A stretch of DNA of 64,000 nt from a virus. Below, piece by piece: positions 17,175 to 27,100 of the stretch. Location of the stretch: positions 124,001 through 188,000 of the IMG/VR virus record IMGVR_UViG_3300012988_000001. One strand, written 5' to 3'. The translations under genes and the position numbers were made by a program. Each line of letters starts with the position of its first letter. The stretch's first letter is position 1. A model generated the notes under the pieces. It did not search any database. It was not told where the DNA came from and worked only from the letters and a program-made list of their open reading frames with translations.

Positions 17175-18605
17175 ATGACTGCTCCAGAGCGTAATAACGA
17201 AGTATCTCCAGAAGTAGCTAAGGAATGTATCAACCGTATGATCCTAGCCCGTACTTCTCTAATGCTAGGCCATCCATTCTTTGGTGTACTAGCGTCACGT
17301 CTACGTCCAACACCTAACAACACTTGGTGTCGTACTATGGCAGTAGATGGTAAACACCTATTCTATAACGTAGAATTCGTAATGGGTATCCAAGATGAAT
17401 CCAAACGTGAAGAGTACGAAGAAAAGCTACGTGCAGCAATTCCTGACATTACTGATGCTCAGATTGCAGAAGCCACGAATGGTCTAACCGACCAGAACCT
17501 AATTGCTGTTATCTGCCACGAGATCCTACACTGTGCGTATGATCACTTCCTACGCCGTGGTAATCGCGACCCTAAAGCATGGAACGTTGCAGCAGACTAC
17601 GCTATCAACCAAATGCTCGTTCGTGATAAGATTGGTCAGATTTGTGATAACTGGCTATATGACAAGAAGTTTGACGGCATGACTGCCGAAGAAATCTATG
17701 CTAAACTACTCGAAGAAGCTCAACAGCAGCAGGGCGAAGGAGAGGGCGATGGTGACGGTGAAGGTGACGACGAGGGTCAAGGCCAAGGTGGTGGCGGTCA
17801 AGGCAAAGGCGAGTTCCGTGGGACGTTTGGTGGTGGTACAGTAGACCAGCATGATATTCCAGAAGAAGGCCAGCCGAAAGATGCTGACGGTAACCCTATT
17901 GACGGTGATAAACGCCGTGAATATATGGAAGACTTCAAAACTGCAATGATGAACGCTGCTCGTGCTGGTTCAGCACCTGCTGAGATTCAACGCATGATCA
18001 AAGACTTCCAAGAGCCTAAGATTGATTGGCGTTCTAAGCTAGCCCGTACACTACGTTCTTGGATGAAGAGTGATTCCTCATTCATGACTCCAAATCGTCG
18101 TTCTTGGTCTTCTGGCTTCGGCAGCACTGGCTCTTTCTATGGTTGTCCAATCTTCCCCGGCCTAAAACCGGATGAAGATATCGATATTGCAATTGCCCTA
18201 GATGCTTCCGGGTCTATTAGTACTGAAATGCTAAAAGACTTCATCGGTGAAGTAATTGGTATTACCAAGCAATTCAAACAGTATAAGATTCGTATCATGA
18301 CTTTCGATACTCAAGTTTATACTGTAAAAGACTACAAAACTGGTGACGAGAAGAAGATTCTAGAATATCCAGTACACGGTGGTGGTGGTACTGACTTTAA
18401 AGCAGTTTGGGACCACATGAAACAAGATGACTACAAGCCTAAGCAGCTAATCATGTTCACAGATGGTGAGCCTTGGGACTCTTGGGGTGATCCTGACTAC
18501 TGTAAGACCCTCTTTGTGATTCACTCGAATCCTAAGAAGGAATCACCGTTCGGTGAAACAGTTCACTACGAATGGGAAGCAAAAAACTCTCCTGCTCGTC
18601 GGTAA
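17175..18605 (+). CDS. VWA-domain protein with HExxH metallopeptidase-like N-terminal domain
   Basis: 476 residues. The N-terminal domain has HEILH at residues 115-119 followed by AWNVAADYAINQML, the signature of the putative metallopeptidase domain found with VWA domains (DUF2201 type). A Gly/Glu/Asp/Gln-rich linker (about residues 185-220) separates it from a C-terminal VWA domain whose metal site is DASGS at residues 343-347, followed by the conserved FTDGEP. MoxR ATPases and such proteins form pairs in bacteria. Whether the zinc site is active is unknown. The gene is read with the MoxR gene through a terminator and ends just before another terminator. Confidence 0.85.
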   Translation: MTAPERNNEVSPEVAKECINRMILARTSLMLGHPFFGVLASRLRPTPNNTWCRTMAVDGKHLFYNVEFVMGIQDESKREEYEEKLRAAIPDITDAQIAEATNGLTDQNLIAVICHEILHCAYDHFLRRGNRDPKAWNVAADYAINQMLVRDKIGQICDNWLYDKKFDGMTAEEIYAKLLEEAQQQQGEGEGDGDGEGDDEGQGQGGGGQGKGEFRGTFGGGTVDQHDIPEEGQPKDADGNPIDGDKRREYMEDFKTAMMNAARAGSAPAEIQRMIKDFQEPKIDWRSKLARTLRSWMKSDSSFMTPNRRSWSSGFGSTGSFYGCPIFPGLKPDEDIDIAIALDASGSISTEMLKDFIGEVIGITKQFKQYKIRIMTFDTQVYTVKDYKTGDEKKILEYPVHGGGGTDFKAVWDHMKQDDYKPKQLIMFTDGEPWDSWGDPDYCKTLFVIHSNPKKESPFGETVHYEWEAKNSPARR

Positions 18606-18611
18606 CTAAAT

Positions 18612-18637
18612 AAAAGGCACATTGATTGTGCCTTTTT
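18612..18637 (+). terminator. Intrinsic terminator after the VWA gene
   Basis: AAAAGGCAC, 7-nt loop, GTGCCTTTTT. Confidence 0.87.
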
Positions 18638-18644
18638 CATTTTC

Positions 18645-18675
18645 TTGGGACAAACTCAAGAAAATGTGCTATAAT
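18645..18675 (+). promoter_or_regulatory. sigma70-like promoter, TTGGGACA family
   Basis: TTGGGACA (18645-18652), 17 nt, TATAAT (18670-18675). The leader contains ACATGGAGTG at 18696-18705, used as ribosome-binding site, identical to the one in front of the gp55 gene (59231-59240). Confidence 0.85.
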
Positions 18676-18713
18676 ATGATGTAAGTAAAAATAATACATG
18701 GAGTGTATAAATT

Positions 18714-18959
18714 ATGAGTACTGAAAACCTAAAAGACATTTCGATTGATATCGTTGATATCATCAATGCTGCTAAAATCATGGAACAAGCTGTTAAAAAT
18801 AACGCTTTCTCCGTTGAAGATCTAGTTGAAGTGACCCCAGTTGTTGCTCGCTTTATTGCAGTAGCAAACCAACTAATTGAACGTCATAATGCAGAAGTTG
18901 AAGCACAAGAAGCAGCCGATGCCGAAGCAGGTCCAACACCTGAAGCAGATGGGGAGTAA
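18714..18959 (+). CDS. Small acidic hypothetical protein
   Basis: 81 residues, predicted helical, ending in an acidic Ala/Glu-rich tail. It has its own TTGGGACA promoter and a ribosome-binding site (TGGAGTG) 8 nt before the ATG. No family was recognised. It is the first gene of an operon that continues through the SLOG protein and thymidylate synthase, with 5-nt spacing to the next gene. Confidence 0.65.
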   Translation: MSTENLKDISIDIVDIINAAKIMEQAVKNNAFSVEDLVEVTPVVARFIAVANQLIERHNAEVEAQEAADAEAGPTPEADGE

Positions 18960-18964
18960 TCAAT

Positions 18965-19609
18965 ATGGCTATTACTCGTCACTGTGGTGTTGTTCGTGCA
19001 ACTGGCTCTCGTGTTTTCATCGTGTGGAGACAACTTCCTGACCAACCGGGCCACTGCCTAGCAATCTACCAAGACTCACTACCAGAACAGTACGCATATG
19101 CTGTGCAAGAACTCGTTCTAGGTCGTGGTCAATCATCCCTTGATCTATGGGATGTGATGGACAAGGTTGGTGTACTAGATGGTCGCAAGATGCTTGATGT
19201 ACTTCACCAATTGAGTTACCTACGTAAACTATCAACTACTGATGTTGATATGCACGTTGGTAATGGTGCTAAGATTGCACTAAACCTACTAAATGACCAG
19301 CTAGACGAACAAAAAGTTCATACTGATGGTAAAGTAAAAGAATACAATCCTTTTGACAATCAGCCACAAACTGATTTCCAAGAAAGTGGTGGTATCGTTG
19401 CTAAACTACTTTCCGATGCTGCTCAATACGAGCAACTAGCGAAAGAAACTTATGAACGTGCTTATGCTCTAGACCCTTCAATGCGTCCACAAGCAGCAGC
19501 AATTATCGAAGCTGATCCTAATCAACCATTTACTATTAGTATTCCTCAAGGTACAACTCAAGCGAAAGCAATTGAGATCCTAAAGAAAGCACTAAAAGAG
19601 CAAAAATAA
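18965..19609 (+). CDS. Hypothetical protein
   Basis: 214 residues. The first 95 residues are a compact alpha/beta region (HCGVVRATGSRVFIVWRQLPDQPGHCLAIY, then a helical LDLWDVMDKVGVLDGRKMLDVL). The remainder looks helical with a polar linker near residue 125 and a C-terminal strand-helix unit (FTISIPQGTTQAKAIEILKKAL). No family was recognised. Its stop TAA is immediately followed by the ATG of the SLOG gene, so translation is coupled. Confidence 0.65.
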   Translation: MAITRHCGVVRATGSRVFIVWRQLPDQPGHCLAIYQDSLPEQYAYAVQELVLGRGQSSLDLWDVMDKVGVLDGRKMLDVLHQLSYLRKLSTTDVDMHVGNGAKIALNLLNDQLDEQKVHTDGKVKEYNPFDNQPQTDFQESGGIVAKLLSDAAQYEQLAKETYERAYALDPSMRPQAAAIIEADPNQPFTISIPQGTTQAKAIEILKKALKEQK

Positions 19610-20197
19610 ATGACAATAGATGATTTGGCAAGTGTTCTTGCCGAATTCCAAAATGTCTGTTATAGTGGCGGGGCAGCAGGTGCTGACCGCCTTTTTGGTT
19701 TGTGGGCTTCCGCAAATGGTCAAGATGAAATTCATCTTTCATTCAAGAAGCACAAACACCATGTAAATGACGAGACAGTACTGGAATTACCACAAAGTAT
19801 CCTATCTGACGAGTCAGTACAGGACAAACTTAACAAAGCAAATTTATCACTACAACGTAAAGTCCCAGAAGTTGGTTCCTACGTTTATAACTTACTTGCA
19901 CGTAATGCATTTCAAGTTATAGTAACTGAACGTGTGTATGCATTAGCAAAAATTGTAGCTCCAGACCAGATTGATGGTGGAACTGCTTGGGCTACACAAA
20001 TGTTCATAGATGCTCGTGTTGCTCCAGAGATTTATGTTTATAACCTATTGGATAATAAACCATACATCTATGATTACATCACGGGTACTTATAAAGAGGT
20101 CAGTACTGTGCCAACTCCACACGGTAAATGGACGGGGATTGGTTCACGTTCTGCTACTAAAATTGATATGGATAGTTTTACTACATATTTCAAGTGA
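19610..20197 (+). CDS. SLOG-superfamily (DprA/LOG-like) nucleotide-binding protein
   Basis: 195 residues. CYSGGAAGADRLFG at residues 17-30 is the characteristic glycine-rich loop of SLOG-type Rossmann proteins, and DGGTAWATQMFID near residue 123 fits the second conserved region. The end has WTGIGSRSATK. Members bind or process nucleotides and their derivatives; several sense signalling nucleotides in defence and counter-defence. The ligand here is not apparent. The start codon directly abuts the previous stop. It sits in one operon with thymidylate synthase, which makes a nucleotide-metabolism role reasonable. Confidence 0.75.
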   Translation: MTIDDLASVLAEFQNVCYSGGAAGADRLFGLWASANGQDEIHLSFKKHKHHVNDETVLELPQSILSDESVQDKLNKANLSLQRKVPEVGSYVYNLLARNAFQVIVTERVYALAKIVAPDQIDGGTAWATQMFIDARVAPEIYVYNLLDNKPYIYDYITGTYKEVSTVPTPHGKWTGIGSRSATKIDMDSFTTYFK

Positions 20198-20204
20198 GGT
20201 TGTT

Positions 20205-20555
20205 ATGTCCGGGAACACCGAAGACTACGACAGTGGTTATGAAGAAGGGTATGATGCTGGAAGAGAAGCAACATACGACGAAGCCTATAAAGATGGCGAA
20301 CAATATGGCTACAAGGATGGTCATGAAGCTGGTATGATTACTGGCAAAGAAGAAGGTTATGAATCAGGCAAAGAAGAAGGTGACAAAGCAGCAAGGGAAG
20401 AACTTGGAAATGTTATTGATAACTTACAACAAGAACTCTACAACTACCGTGCAATGATTCGAACCATGAAAGAACAAATAAAAGATCTAAGGATAGAGAA
20501 TGCAACAATTACACGAACTATATCAAAAAGTACTAGAGAAAGGAACTTACAGTGA
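20205..20555 (+). CDS. Repeat-containing hypothetical protein
   Basis: 116 residues. The first 65 are a series of G-x3-G-Y-type units (SGYEEGYDAG, YGYKDGHEAG, GKEEGYESGK) like the repeats of Yae1-type and other coiled proteins, followed by a coiled coil to the end. The start at 20205 follows GTGAGGTTGTT; the open frame upstream lies inside the SLOG gene. Its last 56 nt overlap the thymidylate synthase start in another frame, an unusually long overlap. No function is known. Confidence 0.65.
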   Translation: MSGNTEDYDSGYEEGYDAGREATYDEAYKDGEQYGYKDGHEAGMITGKEEGYESGKEEGDKAAREELGNVIDNLQQELYNYRAMIRTMKEQIKDLRIENATITRTISKSTRERNLQ

Positions 20556-21432
20556 TGATCGCACTGGTACTGGAACAATTAAACTAATTGGTCAGCAGAT
20601 GCGTTTTGATCTTAAAGAAGGTTTTCCTGCTACCACAACCAAACGTCTAGCTTGGAAAGCTATGTCTTCTGAACTACTATGGTTCCTCGAAGGTTCACAA
20701 GACGAGCGTCGTTTGTGTGAAATACTTTACGGTACTCGTGATGAAGCTAAACGTACGATTTGGACTGATAACTACGAAAACCAAGGAAAAGCACTAGGCT
20801 ATACTTGTGGTAAATTAGGACCAGTATACGGAAAGCAATGGCGGGAATGGGACGATGTGGTAATTCTTCCGGGGATTTATTCTGAAGTTGTCAAACACAC
20901 CGAACTAGGGTACAATCTAGTTGAACGTACTGAAAGTGGTATGTATATCATGAAACGTCAAATTGACCAAATAGCGTGTCTAATTGATGGGTTGAAAAAT
21001 AACCCAAATGATCGCCGCCATATTCTATCTGCATGGAACGTGGGTGATCTAGATAAGATGGCTCTACCACCTTGTCATAGTTTCTCTCAGTTCTTCGTAG
21101 TGGACGGCAAACTTTCCTGTACTCTATATCAACGTAGTGCAGATTTATTCCTAGGTGTTCCATTTAACATTGCTAGTTACTCTCTACTAACTCATATGTT
21201 AGCACAGGTTTGTGGACTAGATGTAGGTGAATTTATTTGGATTGGTGGTGATTGTCACATCTACCAAAACCACGTAGAACAAGTTAAAGAGCAACTAGCT
21301 CGCACCCCAAAAGAGTTACCAACTCTTTACATTGACAAATCAATTACTGACATTGATTGCTTTACTATGGATTCGTTCAAACTAGAGAACTATAATCCAG
21401 ATGCAACTATTAAAGCACCAATGGCAATCTAA
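20500..21432 (+). CDS. thyA: Thymidylate synthase
   Basis: 310 residues, standard ThyA. DDRTGTGT and the RFDLKEGFPATTTKR loop are near the N-terminus. PPCHS carries the catalytic Cys192, followed by LYQRSADLFLGVPFNIASY and the C-terminal APMAI. It methylates dUMP to dTMP using methylene-tetrahydrofolate, feeding the dNMP kinase encoded at 3672. The ribosome-binding site AAGGATAGAG lies within the preceding gene. It ends the operon at a bidirectional terminator shared with the converging fibre gene. No intron is present, unlike the T4 td gene. Confidence 0.96.
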   Translation: MQQLHELYQKVLEKGTYSDDRTGTGTIKLIGQQMRFDLKEGFPATTTKRLAWKAMSSELLWFLEGSQDERRLCEILYGTRDEAKRTIWTDNYENQGKALGYTCGKLGPVYGKQWREWDDVVILPGIYSEVVKHTELGYNLVERTESGMYIMKRQIDQIACLIDGLKNNPNDRRHILSAWNVGDLDKMALPPCHSFSQFFVVDGKLSCTLYQRSADLFLGVPFNIASYSLLTHMLAQVCGLDVGEFIWIGGDCHIYQNHVEQVKEQLARTPKELPTLYIDKSITDIDCFTMDSFKLENYNPDATIKAPMAI

Positions 21433-21465
21433 AAAAAAGAAAAGGAGCCTTTGGCTCCTTTTTTT
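21431..21465. terminator. Bidirectional terminator between thyA and a tail fibre gene
   Basis: A8, then AAAGGAGCC / GGCTCCTTT stem with a 3-nt loop, then a T-run; it works on both strands for converging genes. Confidence 0.9.
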
Positions 21466-21466
21466 G

Positions 21467-23389
21467 TTATCTATATGTGATAATTAGACGACCAGCGAAA
21501 CGCCAATCTGGACTAGCTGGAATAGAAACTACTGCGTTAGTCGCAGACATAATAATACTGTCAACTTCAACTTTTGAGTAGTTTGAACCAATCAATTCCT
21601 GTACTTCAATACTTTGTATGTTTGCACTCGAAACAGTGATTGAATAATTTGAACCACTAAGTACCCATGAACTAACGGTAAATGCTTGTTCAACTCCACC
21701 ACCACTTACGGTAGTCCATTGACCATTTGCTTTTTGCATAACAGTATTACGTTGAGTACTGTAAGCAATCATACCATCTTCACCAACTGCGTTGTCAATT
21801 GGATTTAGAATAGGCAATTTAACACCATAACGGTTAAATTTGGTTCGAACAGTAGCACCATCATTAATTGTCATATCACCGAAAGCACCCATATTAAACT
21901 GTAGGTTTCCAGTATTTTGAACAATTGATGTTGGGGTTGTTGCATGTTCTAACGTTACAATCCCTGCTGGCATAAGATTCAAGTTTTTGAATCTATTTGA
22001 TGTACCATTAAATGTGGTATTAGCCTGTAAAGTACTAGTAGCATTCACGGTTAATGTATCAGTTGATGCATTACCAATAATTGTGTTTCCATCAATATTA
22101 GTATTTCCAGCAACACTTAGGTTTTGAGAAATACTCAATGAACCAGTGAGTGCAGATACACCATCTTTTAATTCAAAAATAACTTTACCTTTTAAAGCAA
22201 AGGTCATCACATCATTAATTGCTGATATCCCCGGATTTGCAACCGTGTTACCTGCTCCTTGGAATTGTATTGCCGAGTTATTTAAAAGGTTAATATTACC
22301 AGCTTGTATTACTAACAAACCAATTGGTGTAATTCTAATCTTTTCAACACCAGCAGAGCTAAAGCCAATATTACCATTAGATGGGTGATATATCCCGGTT
22401 TGCGGGTCAGTCCATTGAGATGGAACCATCCCACTGTTTAGATCAGGGTCACTAGAACCGTCATTAAACGCAAGGGAAGGGGCTGTAGCCGTTCCGTATG
22501 TTATGGCTAACCTACCTGCACCTGCGGTCCCATCGTTCGTCATGGAGTCGCCTGTGCGTCGTAGGCCGTATATCGAGAGGTTATCAATAGCCCCTTGTGC
22601 AGTACTGTTGTTCGTTACAAACTGACGCTTGACACTTTGTATGACCGAAGTATCATACATAACCGAAGAGGCTAAAATACTAACTCGACTTTGGCGAACA
22701 CGCTGAATAGCCGTAGCAGTCATGATTACCCAATCTGAATCAGATAAACCAACTTCTATACTAGGGTTATTTGTGTTTGTAAAAGCAGCCGTTAAATCCG
22801 TGTTTCCCGATGCTAGTTGTGTTAATCCCGGATGACCAGATGGAATTGTATTAAATCGTGCAAATGCATTAATTACAATGGTATTAGTTCCAGTACTTGG
22901 ATCTTTACCAATATAATATTTTATTTGTGACCATGAACTTCCAGACGGGTTGAAGATTACGAATGGGTTTGAAGTTGGGTTCGCGGCTAAGTGTGTTGCT
23001 GCTGCATCCTGAATGCCCCTAACAAGATAGTACTGACCAGCATTAGCTGAAGATGCTGCTGGTAATACAACAGCAGTAAATGGTGGGTCGATATCATCTT
23101 TAATTGGGTCGAATGTTCCAACATATTTCAAACCACTAGTTATCGAATCTGGTAACTGTGATGTGAGTAATCGTCCATTGGAGTCTAACTGTGCAAAGCG
23201 GCGATATGCTACGGAACCATCATCGAAGTCGATAACACCCTCAAATGCTTTCCATGCCGTGTTATAACGAAACATACCATTACGGACCGCATCAGTTGTT
23301 GTTTTTGAAGGAGCTTTAGGCATTTCAAGATAGGCATTACTATCAATGATTACACCATTTTCTCCCTTAATTCTTTGTATACTTGTCAT
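21467..23389 (-). CDS. Tail fibre protein
   Basis: 640 residues. The N-terminal region has RRFAQLDSNGRLLTSQLPDSI, typical of fibre attachment regions. The centre has TGIYHPSNGNIGFSSAGVEKIRI, a motif common in phage fibre shafts, and GNTNIDGNTIIGNASTDTLTVN repeats like those of the 1425-residue fibre next door. The last ~75 residues (WVLSGSNYSITV to GRLIITYR) resemble the C-terminus of the protein at 28503-29381, so they may be a shared receptor-binding or trimerising tip. It is transcribed from its own late-type promoter at 23422. Confidence 0.8.
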   Translation of the reverse strand: MTSIQRIKGENGVIIDSNAYLEMPKAPSKTTTDAVRNGMFRYNTAWKAFEGVIDFDDGSVAYRRFAQLDSNGRLLTSQLPDSITSGLKYVGTFDPIKDDIDPPFTAVVLPAASSANAGQYYLVRGIQDAAATHLAANPTSNPFVIFNPSGSSWSQIKYYIGKDPSTGTNTIVINAFARFNTIPSGHPGLTQLASGNTDLTAAFTNTNNPSIEVGLSDSDWVIMTATAIQRVRQSRVSILASSVMYDTSVIQSVKRQFVTNNSTAQGAIDNLSIYGLRRTGDSMTNDGTAGAGRLAITYGTATAPSLAFNDGSSDPDLNSGMVPSQWTDPQTGIYHPSNGNIGFSSAGVEKIRITPIGLLVIQAGNINLLNNSAIQFQGAGNTVANPGISAINDVMTFALKGKVIFELKDGVSALTGSLSISQNLSVAGNTNIDGNTIIGNASTDTLTVNATSTLQANTTFNGTSNRFKNLNLMPAGIVTLEHATTPTSIVQNTGNLQFNMGAFGDMTINDGATVRTKFNRYGVKLPILNPIDNAVGEDGMIAYSTQRNTVMQKANGQWTTVSGGGVEQAFTVSSWVLSGSNYSITVSSANIQSIEVQELIGSNYSKVEVDSIIMSATNAVVSIPASPDWRFAGRLIITYR

Positions 23390-23421
23390 TAAAAATTCCT
23401 CAGAATATGCTCATATATCAT

Positions 23422-23429
23422 TATTTACT
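23422..23429 (-). promoter_or_regulatory. Late-type promoter octamer AGTAAATA, tail fibre
   Basis: On the minus strand, 33 nt upstream of the fibre start at 23389 and directly after the terminator of the preceding gene. A weaker match, supported by position. Confidence 0.5.
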
Positions 23430-23441
23430 TAAAATGGCAAT

Positions 23442-23468
23442 AAAAAAGGCTGCGTAGTGCAGCCTTTT
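23442..23468 (-). terminator. Intrinsic terminator
   Basis: Read on the minus strand: AAAAGGCTGC, 5-nt loop, GCAGCCTTTTTT. It ends the transcript of the gene at 23473-24105. Confidence 0.87.
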
Positions 23469-23472
23469 GTTT

Positions 23473-24105
23473 TTATAGTTCTTGATCGCCCCATTTAGAA
23501 GCCAAACGAATATCTTCGTAAGTTTCAGCAGCATCAATTGCTGTAATGATTTGAGCTTCAGTGTCAAATAGACCATCACGGTATAATGCGATTTCTAGAT
23601 AAAGTGCTTTAACTTCAGCAGCCGATAGTTGAATATCTTCACCACTCGGAATACGAATAGAAACACTTTGAATAGATGAGTCTAGCAACACTTCTAGTAC
23701 TAAACCTTGTAGTTCAAGGCGACCTTCAGAAGATAAATCATAATCTTTACCATCTTTAGTATAAGAACTCTGTGCTAGCTGTGAACGATAACCGCGTACA
23801 CGGTTTTTCATTTCTTCACGTATAATAGCAAGATCCATACGTTTATATGTGTAAGTATTGGTTACAACACAATTAACAGCATCCATTACGGTTGTTTTAT
23901 TGTCGAATTCCATGAATTCACCAGTACCCACGTAGATATCATTCAATTCCCAGAAACCGTGTTCTAGACGCCCTGCGGCGTCTAGATAGATTAGGTTCCC
24001 GATAGTCCACCCAGTGAGTGGACTAACTTGATTGATATTAGATGTTAGATATTTGAATACTTCCCATTCATCTTGATCGTTTTTCTTTACTGATACAAAA
24101 GCCAT
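23473..24105 (-). CDS. Tail fibre assembly-like protein (DUF4376-type C-terminal region)
   Basis: 210 residues. The N-terminal half reads like a small beta domain (GWTIGNLIYLDAAGRLEHGFWEL). The C-terminal half (REEMKNRVRGYRSQLAQSSY, DYDLSSEGRLELQGLVLEVL, LSAAEVKALYLEIALYRD) resembles the DUF4376 region common in proteins encoded next to fibre genes, proposed to help fibre folding or assembly. It follows the large fibre gene by 20 nt on the same strand and shares its terminator, which fits that role. Confidence 0.65.
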   Translation of the reverse strand: MAFVSVKKNDQDEWEVFKYLTSNINQVSPLTGWTIGNLIYLDAAGRLEHGFWELNDIYVGTGEFMEFDNKTTVMDAVNCVVTNTYTYKRMDLAIIREEMKNRVRGYRSQLAQSSYTKDGKDYDLSSEGRLELQGLVLEVLLDSSIQSVSIRIPSGEDIQLSAAEVKALYLEIALYRDGLFDTEAQIITAIDAAETYEDIRLASKWGDQEL

Positions 24106-24125
24106 TTGCTTTTCTCCTTAGTTAA

Positions 24126-27100
24126 TTATAGGTTACGTTGTGCAATGAATACGTCAACGATGCTTCCAACACCACAGTATACTACTTGGCAGATTGAAAC
24201 AGAGTTTGCAGCAGTGTTAACAATGCTATCACCAATTTGTGACATGCTGGTATCCCAGTTAACAGTTTTACCACCAGTTGAGTCCTGTGTAATATAAATG
24301 AACCATGAAGCGGCTTTACCAGCTACAATTGGTAGTGGAGCAATGTTAACTGCACCAGCAGCACCAGTTAAGGTTAGATTGTAAACGTTAGAAGAACCAT
24401 CAGAAGTCCATGTAGTACCACTTGCAACTGAAGCAGAAGTAGCAGGAATAACTTCATATTTCTGAGTAGAAATAGAGGTAGTAGTTAAACTTGCAATATC
24501 AGCACTGAATGTACCAGTAACTGTTAGATCGTTAGCAGTAATTAGACCAGTACTTGTTAAGTTGGCAGTAGTAACTAAACCAGTGAATCCTGAAGTACCA
24601 GTAACAGATAGACTAGAAACGGTAGTACCAGCAAGAGTTGTTGCACCAGTTACACCTAGGGTTCCACCTAGTGTTGTATTACCAGATACACCTAGGGTAG
24701 TAGTTACTGAAGCACTGTTTAGTGTTGCTAAACCTGAAGTACTTAGAGTACCAGTAATTGCATGGTTACCAGAGTTAACTACACCAAGAGTTGTAGTACC
24801 AGTTACACCTAGAGTTCCACCAACAGTCGCGTTAGTACCGATAGATGCACCAGCAGTCGTAGTTACAGACTTAAATGTTACATCAGAGGTTGTTTGATCA
24901 AGTGTACCAATGATTAGACCTTGAACTGTGAAGTCACCAGTACAAACAGTGTTACCATTGATTTGTAGGTTATTGTTAGTTGAACCGTTTGCACCAATGA
25001 TCGCAGATGCCATTGTCGATTGACCTGTTACACCTAGTGTTGTACCTACAGTGATACTTTGTGATGTAGTAATAGAACGTGGAGCAATATCACGACCAGT
25101 TAGGTTGATTGCTGCGTTAATAGTACCATCAACATCTAGATCACCAGAAATATGAGTGCTTCCACCAATTTCAGCGATATAGGTTGCTTCATCCCAAGAT
25201 AGAGAACCAACATGTAGTTGAGTTGCACTTGTTTTCTTGAAGGATGCAGTAGTAGTTGCAGCACCGTTTTGTTCAATGTTACCAGCAGTTACTGTTAGGT
25301 TACCAGCAGTTACGGTTGCACCGTTATCAGCAGTTACAGAACCAAATTTACCAACACCAGAGCCAGTTACGTTTGTTGCATTTACACCAGCAAGAGTACT
25401 TAAACCAGTTACGTTTAAAGTAGTTCCTACAGTTAGAGCAGTTCCTACATCAACACCAGCAGCAGTAGTTACACTATTTGCTTCGATATCTGCACCAGAT
25501 AGGTCTAGACCACCAGAAGGAGTGAATGTACCAGTTACGGTTACATTGTTAGCAAATGTAGTATTACCAGTGATATTAGGTACAGTTAGAGTAGTCGCAG
25601 TTAGGCCAGCAACAGTAGTCGCACCAGTTACACCTAAAGTTCCACCAATAGTGGTATTACCAGAAATTTGTGGAGCACCAGTGATTACACCAGTAGTTAG
25701 AACTAGATTTGCACCGACAGTTGTATTACCAGTACTTGATAAAGATGCAGCACTTACGTTGGTTGCACTTAGATCAAATGTTCCAGCAACTGTTAAATCA
25801 CCACCAACATCAACATTACCTGTAGTAGATAGTGAAGCAGCGTTAATTGCAGTTCCAGTTAAGTCAATGCCACCAGCAGTTAATGTACCAGATACTGATA
25901 GGTCACCAGTAATCGCAGTACTTTTCGCAATTGCTACAGTAGCATTGGTAGAAGTAATGTTACCATCAAAGGTAGATATTCCAGAAACATTTAGAGTGCC
26001 AGCGAGATCGAGATCAGATGCACTAATATCAGTTGCAGTAACAGTACTTAATGTACTTGCACCAGTAACACCTAATGTCCCACTTGCAGTAATACTTGCA
26101 GCTTTTAATGTACCAGTTACGTTACCAGTTACTGCTAAGTTTCCACCTACAGTTACATTATCTGTAGTAGTTAGTGATTTTGCACTTACATCAACAGTAG
26201 ATAAATCTAGACCACCAGCAGGAGTAAATGTACCATTAACGGTCATATCTCCAGTTACGGTTGCAGTTCCACCAACAGTCAAGTTAGTTCCTACAGCAGT
26301 TGTACCAGTACTTGCTAATGTAGCACCTTGTACTGAAGTTACAGCAGCAACAGAGTTTGGAGCAATATCAAGACCATCTACGTTTGCTTCAGCAGTTACG
26401 CCAGTTGTAGTACCAGTTACTACTAGATCATGGATAGTTGTGGTTCCAGTACTTCCACCAAATGAGGTATTACCATCAACAGTTAGAGTTCCACCAATGT
26501 GAGCATTGTTAGTAACATCTAATGCAGTACCAGTTTTAGTAGTTGTAATTGCACCCGCAGTACTAATACCACTTACAATCAATGCATTACCACCTAAACC
26601 ACCAGCTACACCATTTACAGTTAAACCACCAGTAGTAGTTTCACCAGTTACGGTTAGGTCAGTGCCTACAGATACGGTAGTGGTAGATGCTACAGAATTT
26701 GGAGCAATATCTAAACCATCAACGTTTGCTTCAGCGGTTACACCAGTTGTAGTACCAGTTACAACCAAATCTTTAACAGTTGTAGTTTGTCCTTCTACGG
26801 TTACCGGACCATTGAATGTTGCACCACCAGTTACGTCTAGTCCATTACCAGCAGTCATTGTACCAGTTGTTGTGGTAACAGATGCACCAGTAATACCAGC
26901 AGCAGCCACAACCGAATTTGGAGTAATGTCTTGACCGGAAATATCAACGGTTAGACCAGTTACAACACCAGTGAAATCAACATCACCTAGGATAGATTTA
27001 CCAGTTACTTCTAATTGTGGTGTTGCAGTACCAATAGTACTGTTACCAGCAATTTTTAGGTAATCAATTGTTGCTTTACCAAGTGCATGTAGGCCGTCAG

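Noticed and set aside
18606-18612. CTAAATA resembling a late octamer after the VWA gene
   Set aside because: It lies upstream of a terminator and more than 100 nt from the next gene, which has a TTGGGACA promoter.
25237-26502. Long open frames on the + strand (for example 25237-26502 and 26506-26934) inside the large fibre gene
   Set aside because: They are antisense to a gene made of repeated Thr/Val/Gly codons; the translations are low-complexity Val/Pro/Thr runs with no ribosome-binding sites.
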